A stretch of DNA of 64,000 bases from Quillaja saponaria (taxonomy: Eukaryota > Streptophyta > Magnoliopsida > Fabales > Quillajaceae), in contig CM055618.1 in assembly GCA_029379385.1 (NCBI GenBank), positions 14,022,134 to 14,086,133 of the forward strand. The letters run 5' to 3'. The notes under the pieces were generated by a model that had not been told where the DNA came from, searched no databases, and was given only the letters and a program-made list of their open reading frames with translations. The position numbers were made by a program, and so were the translations under genes. Of the stretch, positions 9,809 to 21,702 are shown piece after piece. How positions within the stretch are numbered: position 1 is the first letter of the stretch; every line of letters begins with the position of its first letter.

Positions 9809-12800
9809 GTGATTGAGCAAAGCTCGGAATGAAAGTCAAAGTTCTGAAACTTTATCTATAGCAGTTGAAAGAGGTTGTAATTAATAGTGGGTTGGTTTGA
9901 ATTGGAAGAGTTACCTTTGAAAGTTGAAAACTTTCTAGATAGAGGTTGAAAATGGTGGTCAGAGACTCGGAACTTCGTTTCGATACGACGGCGCTGAGCG
10001 CTGAGCGCTAAGAACGAAAAAGAGAGGGAATGAGCTGTTAAAATACCCGCGCTAGTCTTAGAGTAAACGGTGCGTTTTATGCCATCTTTTGGAGCTTCGG
10101 GCATGTGAAAATGAGCAGTGTTTTGACTATGGGGTCTAACTCGAACCGGACTAACCCGGATGGATAGAATTCGAATAATCTTACGAAACTTGAGTTTTAA
10201 GTTGTGACTTTATTTTTTATTTTTAATCACAGATGGAGCCATTTATTCAGATAGGAAAAAAATTTAACCCGAAAATACTTGATCCTTCCAAATCTATTTA
10301 TTAATATTTTAAAATTAATATAAAATCTAATAAAGTCTCTTAATACATAAAACAAACAAAAAAAAAAATTAATTTTATATTCATGTAAAATATAGATTAT
10401 TATAAATTATATTTATGACCAATCAAACATTTATGAACTTGAATTTATAATGGTAAAAGACTCCACTTTATATTTATTTTTAGTTTAAATTTATATAATT
10501 AAAAATTTTTATTTTAAGTTTTATTATTTATTAAAAATAACTTATTTTAAGATTCAACAAATAAAAAATTATAAACTCCATCGAACTAATTTTTTTACCT
10601 GTGTAATTTTTTTATCACTGTTGTGACAACTTCAAAACTTGGATGAGATTTGTAACAATCCAACTTGGGCCGGTTCGGGTGAGATTTTTGCCAAATTCAA
10701 ACCACCCTCTTGTACGTATCTTATTTTAGCTTAGAATAAGTTCCATGTGAAGAAAAACGCGCGTCGTTTACATGAAGAAGCCAAAACAAAAACGAAATAT
10801 AAACGACAGAGAAGATCTGTTCAGTTGAGTCCCAGTCACAGAGGTGGTTAGGCAAATTGGAGAACAAAGTGAAGCAATCCGGGAGCTCTGAGAGAAAGTC
10901 ATGGAAAACAGAGAAGTATGTGAAAGTATGTTCTTTTTTCGATCCAGCTGTATGGTACTTAAAATGGATTCTTTTATGCAAATGATGAATTTTATCCCGA
11001 GTTTAACTATGTAAAAATGCTGATTTTAATTAATTATTAAATTAAATGCATCAATTGCCATGTCTTCCCAGAAATTAGAAATTGGAATTTGAATGTCTGC
11101 AGATACTTGTTGGGTAGAATTAAATTCTTTAGTTTCATAAATTTTTAGATGAATTAAATGCTTGTATGCTATTTTTTTCATTGGAAGATGTTAATATGAC
11201 TTATTTTAGGAATAAGTTTAGATTTTTAGATTTCTTGAAAAATGGACAGGAGCTCAATGTGGTTTATCAATAAATTAGATTCTAGCACTTCATTTGGAAA
11301 GGTACCACTTTATTGTGGATAATGGGCTATTATCTGTTCTTCATTTTTCTTTGAAGTTTTTGTTGGGTGTGTGTCTCTTTGAGTTTGAGAGATAGAGGAC
11401 CAAGCAACTTTGAGTCTGATGACACATTCTCCTATCCTGAAAAGCATGGGTGAGGATTTGTTTTTCAGAATTAGTTACCAATCAAATATTGAAAGAGAGA
11501 ATATGTTTCTCTAGTCTAATGCCATGATTTGGTGATTGTGGATAGAAAGGTAGATTTTTTCCTGGGATTATGCAGAAGACAGAGGTATTGATGCACAAAT
11601 TAGTCCTTTTTGGCTTCTTTATACAAACTCATTTGTAATAACTAATAACTAAAATTGACCCTTTCTTTTGGAATTTTAAGTTATGTTTCAGACTGTAAAC
11701 AATTCAAACTTGAGGTGCTTAAGTATAACTCCTCCCACGTTCAAAAGTGGGCCCTTATCATCAGGTTAACTTCTTGTTTATGTCTACTTAGACATCTTAA
11801 ATAAACTTAACTACTAATTTGCTTTCCAACATAAGCTACATAAGATGCCACTTATAAAATGTGCACAACATGTTCATGCACAAGAACGGCCTTCAGACAT
11901 TAAGTTGTATATGCTCTAATCTTCTGTTGACATTCTGATCCATTTTACTGTTATCAACCTAGCTAATGCAACCCTTTTCCTTTATTCGGGATTTGGACCA
12001 ACTTTTTTTTGTGTTTATTGCAAATGTCAGCCATTCTGATATCAACACTCCAGTGAGAAGATCCAACTTCTATGTTGACTTGATGGCTGACCCCTACTTT
12101 TTGACATGTTAAACTTATTTATAGATTTCAGATATCGTACTGTCCTAAGTTTCCTGAACTTTTGTTTAGTACACATTAATTGTAGGTAGCTCATTATTTG
12201 AATTGTGGATAGGGACATACCTGATGTCGATTGCATAGAATGATATAAAAAAGGAAAGGAACTATAAACTTCAAAGTCTATTTTATTCAGCTTCAAGATT
12301 CCAATTTCATGTTCATTTGTCATTTTTTTCTTTTTATTTATGCTCAAACCAAATAAAAAAAATCTGATCACTAGTCTAGAGATCCAAAAAAATCCATGTT
12401 TCTTGTTCTTTATGCCTTTTGTACAGGAAAAGTTTCTAGTGTCATCTATGAGGTATTAATGTATTTCATGCATGTTACTAAACAACATACATTATTATAC
12501 GATTACTTCTCTTGATCCAAAGTTGCTAATCAGCCATAATTTCATTTCCACCAAATGCTTTCCTTCTCCACATTGCATTTCTCAAGACAATTCGAATGTC
12601 AAATTTTTCTCGTGTATATTTCTTATTTCATTTTATGTTTTCTTATGTGCATCCATCTGTGTGTTACTGAATAATCTTTCTTGCTTGACTTAGATACTTC
12701 TCTGTAAGTTGCATATAAATGTAAATATTTGCATGAATTACACACATATATGTATTACATATATTGATCAATGAAGTGCTTATATTCTTTATTTTCTCTG

Positions 12801-13101
12801 TTCACTGGATCGCATAACTCCAAAGAGTTATAGATGGGGATTCTTTTATTGCATATGATGCAAGCACTCAGTATAACACTCAGGCAGTATTTCATAATAA
12901 ACAAGCCTACCTGGCTCTAGCTAAAAGCAATGGCTGTATACATGGAATGGGAATTTAATATCAGCCTAACAAGTAAAATTCCTATAAACTATAATTTCCA
13001 GAATATACATAACTTACTTAACTATCTAATTCTGTTTAAGGGGTCTCCAAATCAGGCTGACCACACTAGTAAACCAAACCATTCTAATTCACACTTCAAT
13101 G
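9809..13101. other. Intergenic, no recognisable gene
   Basis: The stretch 9809-10130 is the GC-richer former promoter or 5' UTR of the MENB-like gene. From 10190 to 10640 it is AT-rich. Around 10730-10990 the composition is gene-like and 11000-12900 has scattered short frames on both strands, but no frame gives a family I recognise and none joins across credible splice sites. An unannotated noncoding transcript is possible. Confidence 0.6.
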
Positions 13102-16100
13102 TCAACAGGAATCATAATCAATCTGACCACGGTTGTTTGGCGGTTTTCCAATCTGTAGACAATCAATTGGTGGGACCGTAGGAGTTCTTAATTCTCCAAA
13201 GGTCTGCCAGCAAAACGGTTCATATAGGTGGTAGCGTTCTTGCACTGGTTTTAGTTCTATGGAAGTTAGAGATAAATCCATACAGGGTAGGCTGTCACTA
13301 CAGGCAAAGTGTACAGGCTTAACTGTGTATGTCCCCCTTATTCTTTCATAATTGATTCCTGAGACAGCCACAGCCGCTGTTTGGTTTGTGCATGTTCTTT
13401 TGTCACAATAGAATTGATCAATCACAATTGGGAGTTGAACTTCAGACACTTGAATGTTTGAAAATAGAACCCCCTGCACAGAGCCTACTCCTCCCTGTTG
13501 ATATAGCATTTAAAATCATATGTAAGACAGGTGCTTAATCTGGCAGTTGTAATAATTTGGAGGTGTTTGACGAACTTTATTTTTTTCATGCCATGTCTAG
13601 CTTTAGTTATGTAAATTCTGTGAAAGTCCTGGAAAGGCAGAAATCTTATGTAGGATGGGGTTAAAAGTTCTAAGGTGGCTTGTACTTGAGATGCATTTTG
13701 ATACTTCAAACTCATTTGCAGCACAAAACTTTCACATCACAGTATACAATCCAGTAGGTGATCATTTTTCCTTTGCCACCCTAATAACAAGTAACAAGTT
13801 ATGCTGAATATAGATAATCGATTTTCACCCCTAACTGAAAGACAGTCTCGATTTTCATTAACTTTCACTTCAGTCAGAAAAGGTTGAAGACTGTATACCT
13901 GCCATGTTTTGATTCTGACACCATTCATTGTGTTGTGTATAATGATGTCTCGAACAGTGATGTTTGAGACACAAGCTCTGGTGTTGTCTTTTCCTAGACT
14001 TCCAATGCTGATTCCATGTCCTGGCCCACAGTTCACATTGTGTATGTATACATTTGAGCATCCAGTTTGTATAGAAACACAATCATCGCCTGCAGAATTA
14101 CAGTATAAGAGCTTCGTGTTTACTACACTTTATGTAGAGGCAATGTTTGTTTTACTATTCTTGAAAGGTGATCTTTTTGTCATTTTAGAAATAAGACTGA
14201 CAAATGGCTCACCCGGTGCACAAAGTGCTCCCGGGCTATTGCGGGGTAGGGGAGGGTGGGCGCACATGTACGCGGCCTTTCCCTTACATTTTTGCAAAGA
14301 GGCTGTTTCCACGCCTCGAACCCGTGACCTACAGGTCACCAAAGGAACAACTTACCGTTGCGCCAAGGCTCGCCCTCTAAATAAGACTGACAAATGATGA
14401 GCTTATAATGCACATTTTAACCTGTTTCATGCTTAGTAGTCCCTGAATTAGGTAAAATTAGGCAAGGGAGGAAGCAATTCTGATGCTAATAAAGGCGAAA
14501 GGAAAATTGAAGATATACAACAAGGAAGTGTTTTGGTCTGTGGGGCTCAAGACCTAATCCCATATTTGATGATCACTGATGATTATGGGTGTGACACGTG
14601 TCATTGTATTGGTGGTTATTATACATGGAAGTATGAAACATTGGGGAGATAATTGCCATGTGTCTAACTATTGGTGGACAAAGGTTATCGATAGGAGGCA
14701 TTAGTCTATGGGTTGGTTAAGATGGTGCACCATGTATAGAAACTACTTTTTTTGCCTTTTCTTTTCCTACTTTTTCTCTCTATCCACTATAGTACCACCA
14801 AATGCTCAAGTCATCATGGTAGTTGATCCGGATAACCTCATTATTTTTATTCTGCAGGTCTTTTTTTTTTTCCTGAGAAGATTTGAGCATTGCTCATGGA
14901 CCACTATTGTCTATGTGAACATGAAGTGACACAAGTATTCATCTAAAAGTAAAATGTAATTACCGCAAGCCAAACTGGAGCTGTGTATCAAAACATCTTT
15001 GGTGTTCTGTAGGTGAATTCCGTCAGTGTTGGGGCTGTCACCAGGAGAGGATACACTTACATCATGGACCAGGACTCCCATGCAGTTATCAAACTTGAGG
15101 TGAAATTGTGGACTATTTTGAATTGTTATGCCTGTGACTGTTGCATTAAAACTGCCGTAAAACCTCAGAGCCTGTCCAATAATAATACAACAATCATGTT
15201 TTGTGATTGCCTGGACATTACATGCTATAAAGTTTGTAGTCTTAAAGTGGTCCTTACAGTTGGCTTGATGCTTGGCATCTTTCCCCCAAGCTCACTTGTT
15301 ATCTGCCACACAGTTTCAAAAGCGCAAATGATTGTTTCATGTAAGTCGTTGACTGCTAGATAAATTGCTAATTGAGGAGATAATTACCGGTACTGGTGGG
15401 CTAACTGCTTTTGTGTTGTTCAATGGTACTAGAAGTTTTATTTCATCGTCTAAAGGATCTTCATATGGATGGTCTTGCCACCAGACCGAGCCTCTTCCAT
15501 CAACAACACCCTTTCCCTGAAAGGTAACTCCTACCAGTTTTATGAATTCCAACCAATGTAACAAACCTCTCCCCCAAATTTTGGAGTCTGTTGGAGCAAT
15601 AATTGTGCCATCCAGCTGAGAAAATTTCAATCAATTAGCATTGGAATTGTAAGATTCAGCCAACATTGGAAGATTATACCATAATTATCTGTTTTTGATT
15701 TTTGCAATAAGATTCCAACCGCATGAGTCAGTTGTTGCTTTTTTTCCTATTATTTTCACATTAATAGGTTGATGATGTTACCTGGAAAACAATGTTTGGT
15801 TTACAGTATGGTCCAGAGAATGAAATGGGTCCCACGAGGAATACAAAACCTGCTGGCACGAGCATGGTTGATGCCTCTACCTTGCAAGCAGCTGCCCATG
15901 CAGCCTGGAATGCCTGCATTTCACCATATATCGAAGTATTTCCATAAAGTACTTTCAGATAACAGTGAACTGTATTCATATTATACTGCTGCGGTTAGTT
16001 TGTACTAACTATATACAATTATTGTTGAATGCTGACCTAATGCTGTAACAAAAATATTTTTAGGTGGGTCCCAGATATTCGGCTGTTATTATGTGGTTCA

Positions 16101-16930
16101 TGTATTTTTGCATTTATATTTACTTGAACCTTGCTACAAAAATCATTATATCAATTCTTAATGCAATCTTATTGTACCTCTAATGCTGTATAATTCTACC
16201 CCAACTTTTACTGGTAAAATGAGGAGCCATGTCTAGAATTTGTGATTCTGATGTTACAGAAGAAATTATACTTCAAAGTGTTCTGATTTTGACCCTCAGA
16301 AGCAGTCAGGCTCTTAGAATTACCAGAGAAAATTTTCATTCTTTCTGAAAGTGAAAGGACTTAGATGATATTACCAAACTATCCCTCTGCTTTCTTTAGA
16401 ATGCACTTTGCGTGTCAATTTTTATGAGAATACTCCCCTGAATTGTCGAGGACTCAATTTTGCATGGAAAATCTGAATCTTAGTTGTAATCATATAATCA
16501 TTGCATTGTGAGTTGAATTTTCTAAGCATAAATGACAATTAAGAGGCTCACCTTTGTGTCATCAGTGCTTCCATCTCCTTTAGCTCCAAAATCCAGCACG
16601 TCGAAGAAGACGATAGAATGCCCACCATTGTAACCTTTCTGAGGTGGCTTTGGTTGAATGACTGGTTTTGGTTTAGGAGCAGGTGGTGATGGAATGGTTT
16701 TGTGTGATGGAGCTTTTGGTTTTGATCCTCCACCATGGTGGAAATTGTGACTTCTGCCATGATCTCCATGATTAACCTTTCCTTTCTTCTTATACAGAGA
16801 AGCCAAAGGCAGCTCTACTTGGCCTCCAATGCTTTCCTCTTCTTGCAATGCAGCCTTCAAAATTGGTAGACCAAATAAGAAAAGCAATGAGAAACATAAA
16901 TTTGAGGCTTCTGAAACTAAGTTCACTCAT
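13102..16930 (-). CDS. Polygalacturonase, At1g48100-like (GH28), with frameshift in exon 1
   Basis: Secreted pectin-hydrolysing enzyme of the plant cell wall. Exons on the minus strand: 16552-16930, 15782-15913, 15388-15615, 15258-15302, 14964-15171, 13899-14089 and 13102-13494. The GH28 catalytic set is present: [27 protein letters not shown] and RIKTW. The product begins [20 protein letters not shown], a clear signal peptide, then [13 protein letters not shown], then a Pro/Lys/His-rich linker before [10 protein letters not shown]. The signal peptide and the linker lie in different frames: the ATG frame stops at 16790-16792 after 46 codons, and the rest continues one base out. Exon 1 is 379 nt where 378 would keep phase, so about one extra base sits near 16800-16810. 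All later exons are phase-consistent (about 524 codons overall without the extra base). Either a recent null allele or an assembly error. A SINE lies in the intron between 14090 and 14963. Confidence 0.9.
14206..14378 (-). mobile_element. Au-like tRNA-derived SINE in a polygalacturonase intron
   Basis: Read on the minus strand it starts GAGGGCGAGCCTTGG, has an A-box-like TGGCGCAACGG and a B-box GGTTCGAGGC, then the body GTGGAAACAGCCTCTTTGCA and an end GCACCGGGTGAGCC. This is the layout of the plant Au SINE family. It is flanked by a 17-18 bp direct repeat (AAATAAGACTGACAAAT at 14189-14205 and 14379-14395), a long target duplication typical of SINE insertion. It is an apparently full-length copy and lies in the same orientation as the host gene. 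Confidence 0.93.
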
Positions 16931-19900
16931 TTTAGTGTATATTGTATATGAGAATGAGTGGAAGAGAAGGAAAGAAAGACAGAGAGCTTCTTTGCATTGC
17001 CAAAAAACAAAGTGAAGGTTATGTATAAATAAGGAGAGCAGCTCAACGCTTATAAGACTGTGCACGCACGCACACAAGTGTAATAGAGCTTGGATAATGC
17101 TTGGCAATTTTTATTTTTATTTTTTTTTAGCAAAGACTTGGCAATTTTATTTCATTCTCTTTTTATTCATTTTTTTTTTCTCTTTCATTAATTATCTTAT
17201 TTTCTTTTTTGTAAATAATGGTTGGAAATTCGAAATTTTTTTGTTTATATGAGCAACAGGGTCAGTTCTTGCCAAGTGTAAATAAGCCATTACAGGTGAT
17301 TCATCCAACTTGCTTTATAGAATATGATTTGTTATCATTTTATACCATGCACTGATCACAATTCACAAAGCAAAATTCTGCCTGTTGTCTTATATAAAAT
17401 TTATTTATTTATTTTCTAATACTATAAGTAACTTGTTTAGAAACTCTCACAACAATAATGTCAAAATTGCTTCCCATACTAATTTTTATTTTTATTTTTT
17501 TCATAAAAAGTCACTTATAAACTATAAAAAATTTCACGTACCAATTTAAGCAAATAATTTCCAGCATTTAATACACCAAATTTCATCACAATTATATAAT
17601 TAAACATGTTTAAAAGAAAATAATTATAAATATATTATGTAAAGCCATAAAAGAGACACGTGAGTGGGTCTATAAGATGTCAAGGGCACTGATAGTAACA
17701 ACTCTTTATGATCACATGCAATCTTCACCTTCACGGACTAAGACTTTCTGTGGTTTTGTCTTCTTAACCCACTCCCAACAAGGGCAGAAAAGGAATTCTA
17801 AACCTCCTTTTTATGTGTTACCAATAATTAATTGGAATTATATAAACTATCAATTATAAATGAAAATTTTATGTTCATCTACAAAAACTGAATTTTAAAT
17901 GAAATTTATTGTGCACAGAATAAAATGTTATGGTTTATCAAAATTTTCAATGAAATAAAATATAATAATAAGATGGAATTTGCAAGTTAATAATTAATTA
18001 TGAGTATTGAAAATATAAATAAATTATAAACTTCAATAAAAATTAACTGTTAGTGTTAAAAACCTAATAAATTATAAATCTATTATAAGAAGAAGATAAT
18101 AATTAATTATTATTTTTTATATGATAGACAAAATTACTCCTAGATTAGAATAAGGTTAGGATTAAGATTTGGGATAATTTTGTCTATCAAATAAAAAAGA
18201 TAAAATAATAATCATTATAATTATTTTCTCATTAATTATAATAAATTTTTCTAATGAGTGCCCATAGGATATTTGTTAAATAAATATAAAAATTTTGTAT
18301 TATTAATTATAGTAATTGACCATGATTTCAATACTGCATAATAAATAATTTTTTATTTTTAAAATATTTCAAATTCTAAAACTCATATTTATTATACCTT
18401 TATCAAGTGTCTTTTGGGCACTCATTAAAAAAACTCATTTATTATTAATTAGACTTTCAAAACTAACAATTAATTATCATTGAGATTTGTAATTTATTAC
18501 ATTTTCAATACCCATATTTGCGGCATTAGCAAGACCCATTTAATGTTTTTTATTTTTCTTGCTTTAGGGAATTTTCCCCATTGATGCCACTCCATATGTT
18601 GCAAACTTTTATCCATGAAATGAAAATTTAATGACTAATTAAAGTACACAACAGAATACTTATGGAAGGAACAATGCTAGAGAAACCATCCGTACGTCCC
18701 CAGATTTGCAACATTGTTTTATTAAGTGTTTCTTGTTTCTGCAGGAGATCATTTCAGTTTGTTTCAATAAAACAAAACCCCACAGAAAAAATATATATAT
18801 ATATTAGTTTTCAATGTCTAATTTAACAATTAACACAATGATCGTGTGGAGTAAATTTTTATATATATTTTGTAATTTAGATATAGATAATCTATTTTTG
18901 ATTGACTAAAATTAATTATCGATATACAAATAAGTAAATTTAAACATATATTCTAAATTTAAAAAAAAATGAATTTAGACATATGTAAAACTTTGTAAGT
19001 ATAAATAATTTATTTATTTTATTAAAATATAAGTAATAAATTAAAGTGAGCGTAATCAATTTCGTATATACGTTAAATCCAATAAGAAATATATAAATAT
19101 TTAGTTAAGAGTTTTCCTATAACCAAGAGAGGAACTGGATTTATGAAAGAAAAATTATTATTTTAGTGAAAATGATAGGCAGAATATTATCTTAAAATTT
19201 TTAGCAATCTGTGTTTTCTGTTGGTTGCCATAGTTTTCTGTTGGTCCTGGTTGAATGTCAACCTGCCCACTGCTTAATTGACAACTACTCGTATTTCTCA
19301 TTGCCCAAACAGTACTGCTTCATGTTTATCTGTGAGTCCTCTGAGCTCTCTGTCACCCATCCCTTTCCCTTCAAACATTTCGAATCCACCATGTCAATTT
19401 CCAAAAGATATCTTGTTGCAGTTTTTTTTCTGTGATATCACACGATTTTTAGACCAGGTTTGTTTTGGATAATAAATTTGTTGTTGTTGTTTTTTTTTAC
19501 TTTTATTTATTGCAAAATAATGCAAAAAACTCTGATTATTATTTATTTCAATGTAAAGAATAATTTGGGTTTTTCTTTTTGTCATAAAAAATTGGCAGCT
19601 TTTTAGCGATGTACCATGCACATTATCAAAAAAAGGAAAATCTGTGTAAAAACTTGATGATTTATTTTTTCAATTGATTAAAAAAAAATGGGCAAAATAT
19701 TTGACTTTTAATTTTGAAAATCATCCTATAGAGAAAAATAGTTTAACTCTTGGCGATTTAAAAAATTATAGATATCTCAAATATTTTTAGAAGAGAGGGA
19801 AATAGCATATTTAGCATTAATTACTTTCATTTAATTATTAAAGCTTATTATTATTTTTTTAGTAAAAAGGTTATTTTATTTTAATACGTGAGATGACATT

Positions 19901-21702
19901 GCATGAAATTTTGTACATTTTGGTGAGTTAAATGAGTTTGTATATATACATGGATAGTTCACGAGAGGACTTAAAAAAGTTTCAAAGTTCACGAGCATAT
20001 CTATTATATAAATAATAGTAATTCCATCTTTTTAATTTTTTATTTTAAGATATGCATAAAAGTACACCAAAAATGTCCATCTGTCATTAAATCATTTGGG
20101 GTTGTTTTTTTGATCTCTCTAAAAATATCAAGTTAAAAGGTTAGAATATAAAGTATATAATATTTTTTTTAATAAGGAGACCAACCCTTAAAAAGTATAT
20201 ATATTAATATGAATGGAATATCAAAGAAGAAAGATTCACTTTTTGTTCACGGATCAATCTAGAAAATGAAGCTGCTATGGTAAAAAGCCAAAAACAATAA
20301 TGTCATAAATTCACAAAGAACAATGCAGTCCAATCTGAAAGCTACTATAACTTCTTGCATTGGAAATTTCTCATTGTTGCTGCTGCTGATGTTATAGTTA
20401 TGGACTTATGGGTCTGTGGGTGGTAGCTAGTGACCTACCATTATATATTGTGCATGTGAATTTTCTGTCGGAAGAAGCTTATGGCATGCCTAGCTCATGA
20501 TTTTCTAATATTTCTTTTTCAATTTAATTAGTATCACAAAAGACACAAATGGGTTTTGTATTCTCCACTTTGTTTGTATTTAATGAAGAAACGTGTCTTA
20601 ATTGGATTTATGAGTTCAAATTTACAGAAAAAAAAGACCGTGAAAAAAATAAAATTCGACAATTTCATGCATTGAACATAACAAAAATATTATGTATTTT
20701 TTTTATTTTTCGTAGTGGACAAGAATCTCATCTATTCCTTCTTCCTGTTGGCCTATAATGCAAGTTGTGAAGCATATGATCCATAATTTACGGCATACTA
20801 AAATATCTACTAAAAGAATATCTTGTTCTTTCTTCTGTAATTTCTGATCTCTAGTAAACTTCTCAGTAAAATTTGAATCCAGATAAAGTTCTAATTATCT
20901 GTGAGAAGAAAAAAAAAAAAAAAAGGATCTTGTAAGATTTTCAAGAAATTATTCTATCTCTTCCAAATTATAAGTTATGTAATATGTGTGCACTGTTCAT
21001 ACCCTATGCGGGCTTTGGTTTTTGCTATGTACTACGGAATGTTCATTGTCATTGAATCAGATCATCAGAATTTTCCCCCCACCACATGTACGAAATTGTT
21101 TTTTTAATGATTAGATGCATTTCAATGTTAATCTGCAAATATGGATTAAATTAATCAATCAATATAGGTGCTTGTTGAAGTTTATTTGGATCACAATGTC
21201 AATGTCTTGCAGCAAATAAACTTTTTTGAGGAATTGACAGACTTACACATTTGTCACTTTGTAAGGAGAGGAAGCACAACATCAACATTGTAAAATGAAT
21301 CAGTGCTTCTTCATAGCATATAGCTTCTGTTCTTCGTGTATGTTTCTTGCACAGAAGGTAGATTGTTCTTTCCTGGGACTCAACCTACTAATTCATGTGT
21401 AATGCTTATAATGAAATGGACAACAATCAGAAGCTCCAAGATTTATAATACATATCAATCTATTATAAATAATTTTTATCGAAATCTGCATAAATAAAAA
21501 TGATACATTTTGTTCTCTATTTTTTTCTCAATCAGTTCCAGTGTATTTTCTAAATGTAACTAAATTATACTACATCACGTAATTTCCCTTGTGATTTGTC
21601 TTGGCCACCTCAAACCTCCTCCAAGAAATCTCTGCCTACAGTCCATTTACCCTGTTCAGTATCACCTTGAAAGGGTTATTCTAGTTTACGTAGAGAGCCA
21701 AC
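16931..21702. other. Intergenic spacer between the two polygalacturonases
   Basis: The first 150 bp is promoter of the upstream polygalacturonase (TATTTATA-type box on the minus strand near 17025). The rest, about 17100-21560, is strongly AT-rich with many poly-A and poly-T tracts and short direct repeats. I see no coding region, RNA gene or bounded transposon. The last 150 bp before 21703 is 3' UTR or terminator region of the next gene. Confidence 0.65.

Noticed and set aside
9856..10104. 82-codon minus-strand frame upstream of the MENB pseudogene
   Set aside because: No domain, and its place fits promoter or 5' UTR of the former gene.
14300..14378. tRNA-like A and B boxes on the minus strand
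   Set aside because: They belong to a SINE head: no complete cloverleaf, and long target duplications flank the whole element.
13909..14397. 162-codon plus-strand frame
   Set aside because: It is the reverse of polygalacturonase exon 6 plus the SINE, so it is a shadow.
16522..16926. Open frame in polygalacturonase exon 1 that could give an alternative hydrophobic N terminus
   Set aside because: It opens after a TGA with GTG, not ATG, and has no in-frame Met before the linker. The real signal peptide is in the other frame.
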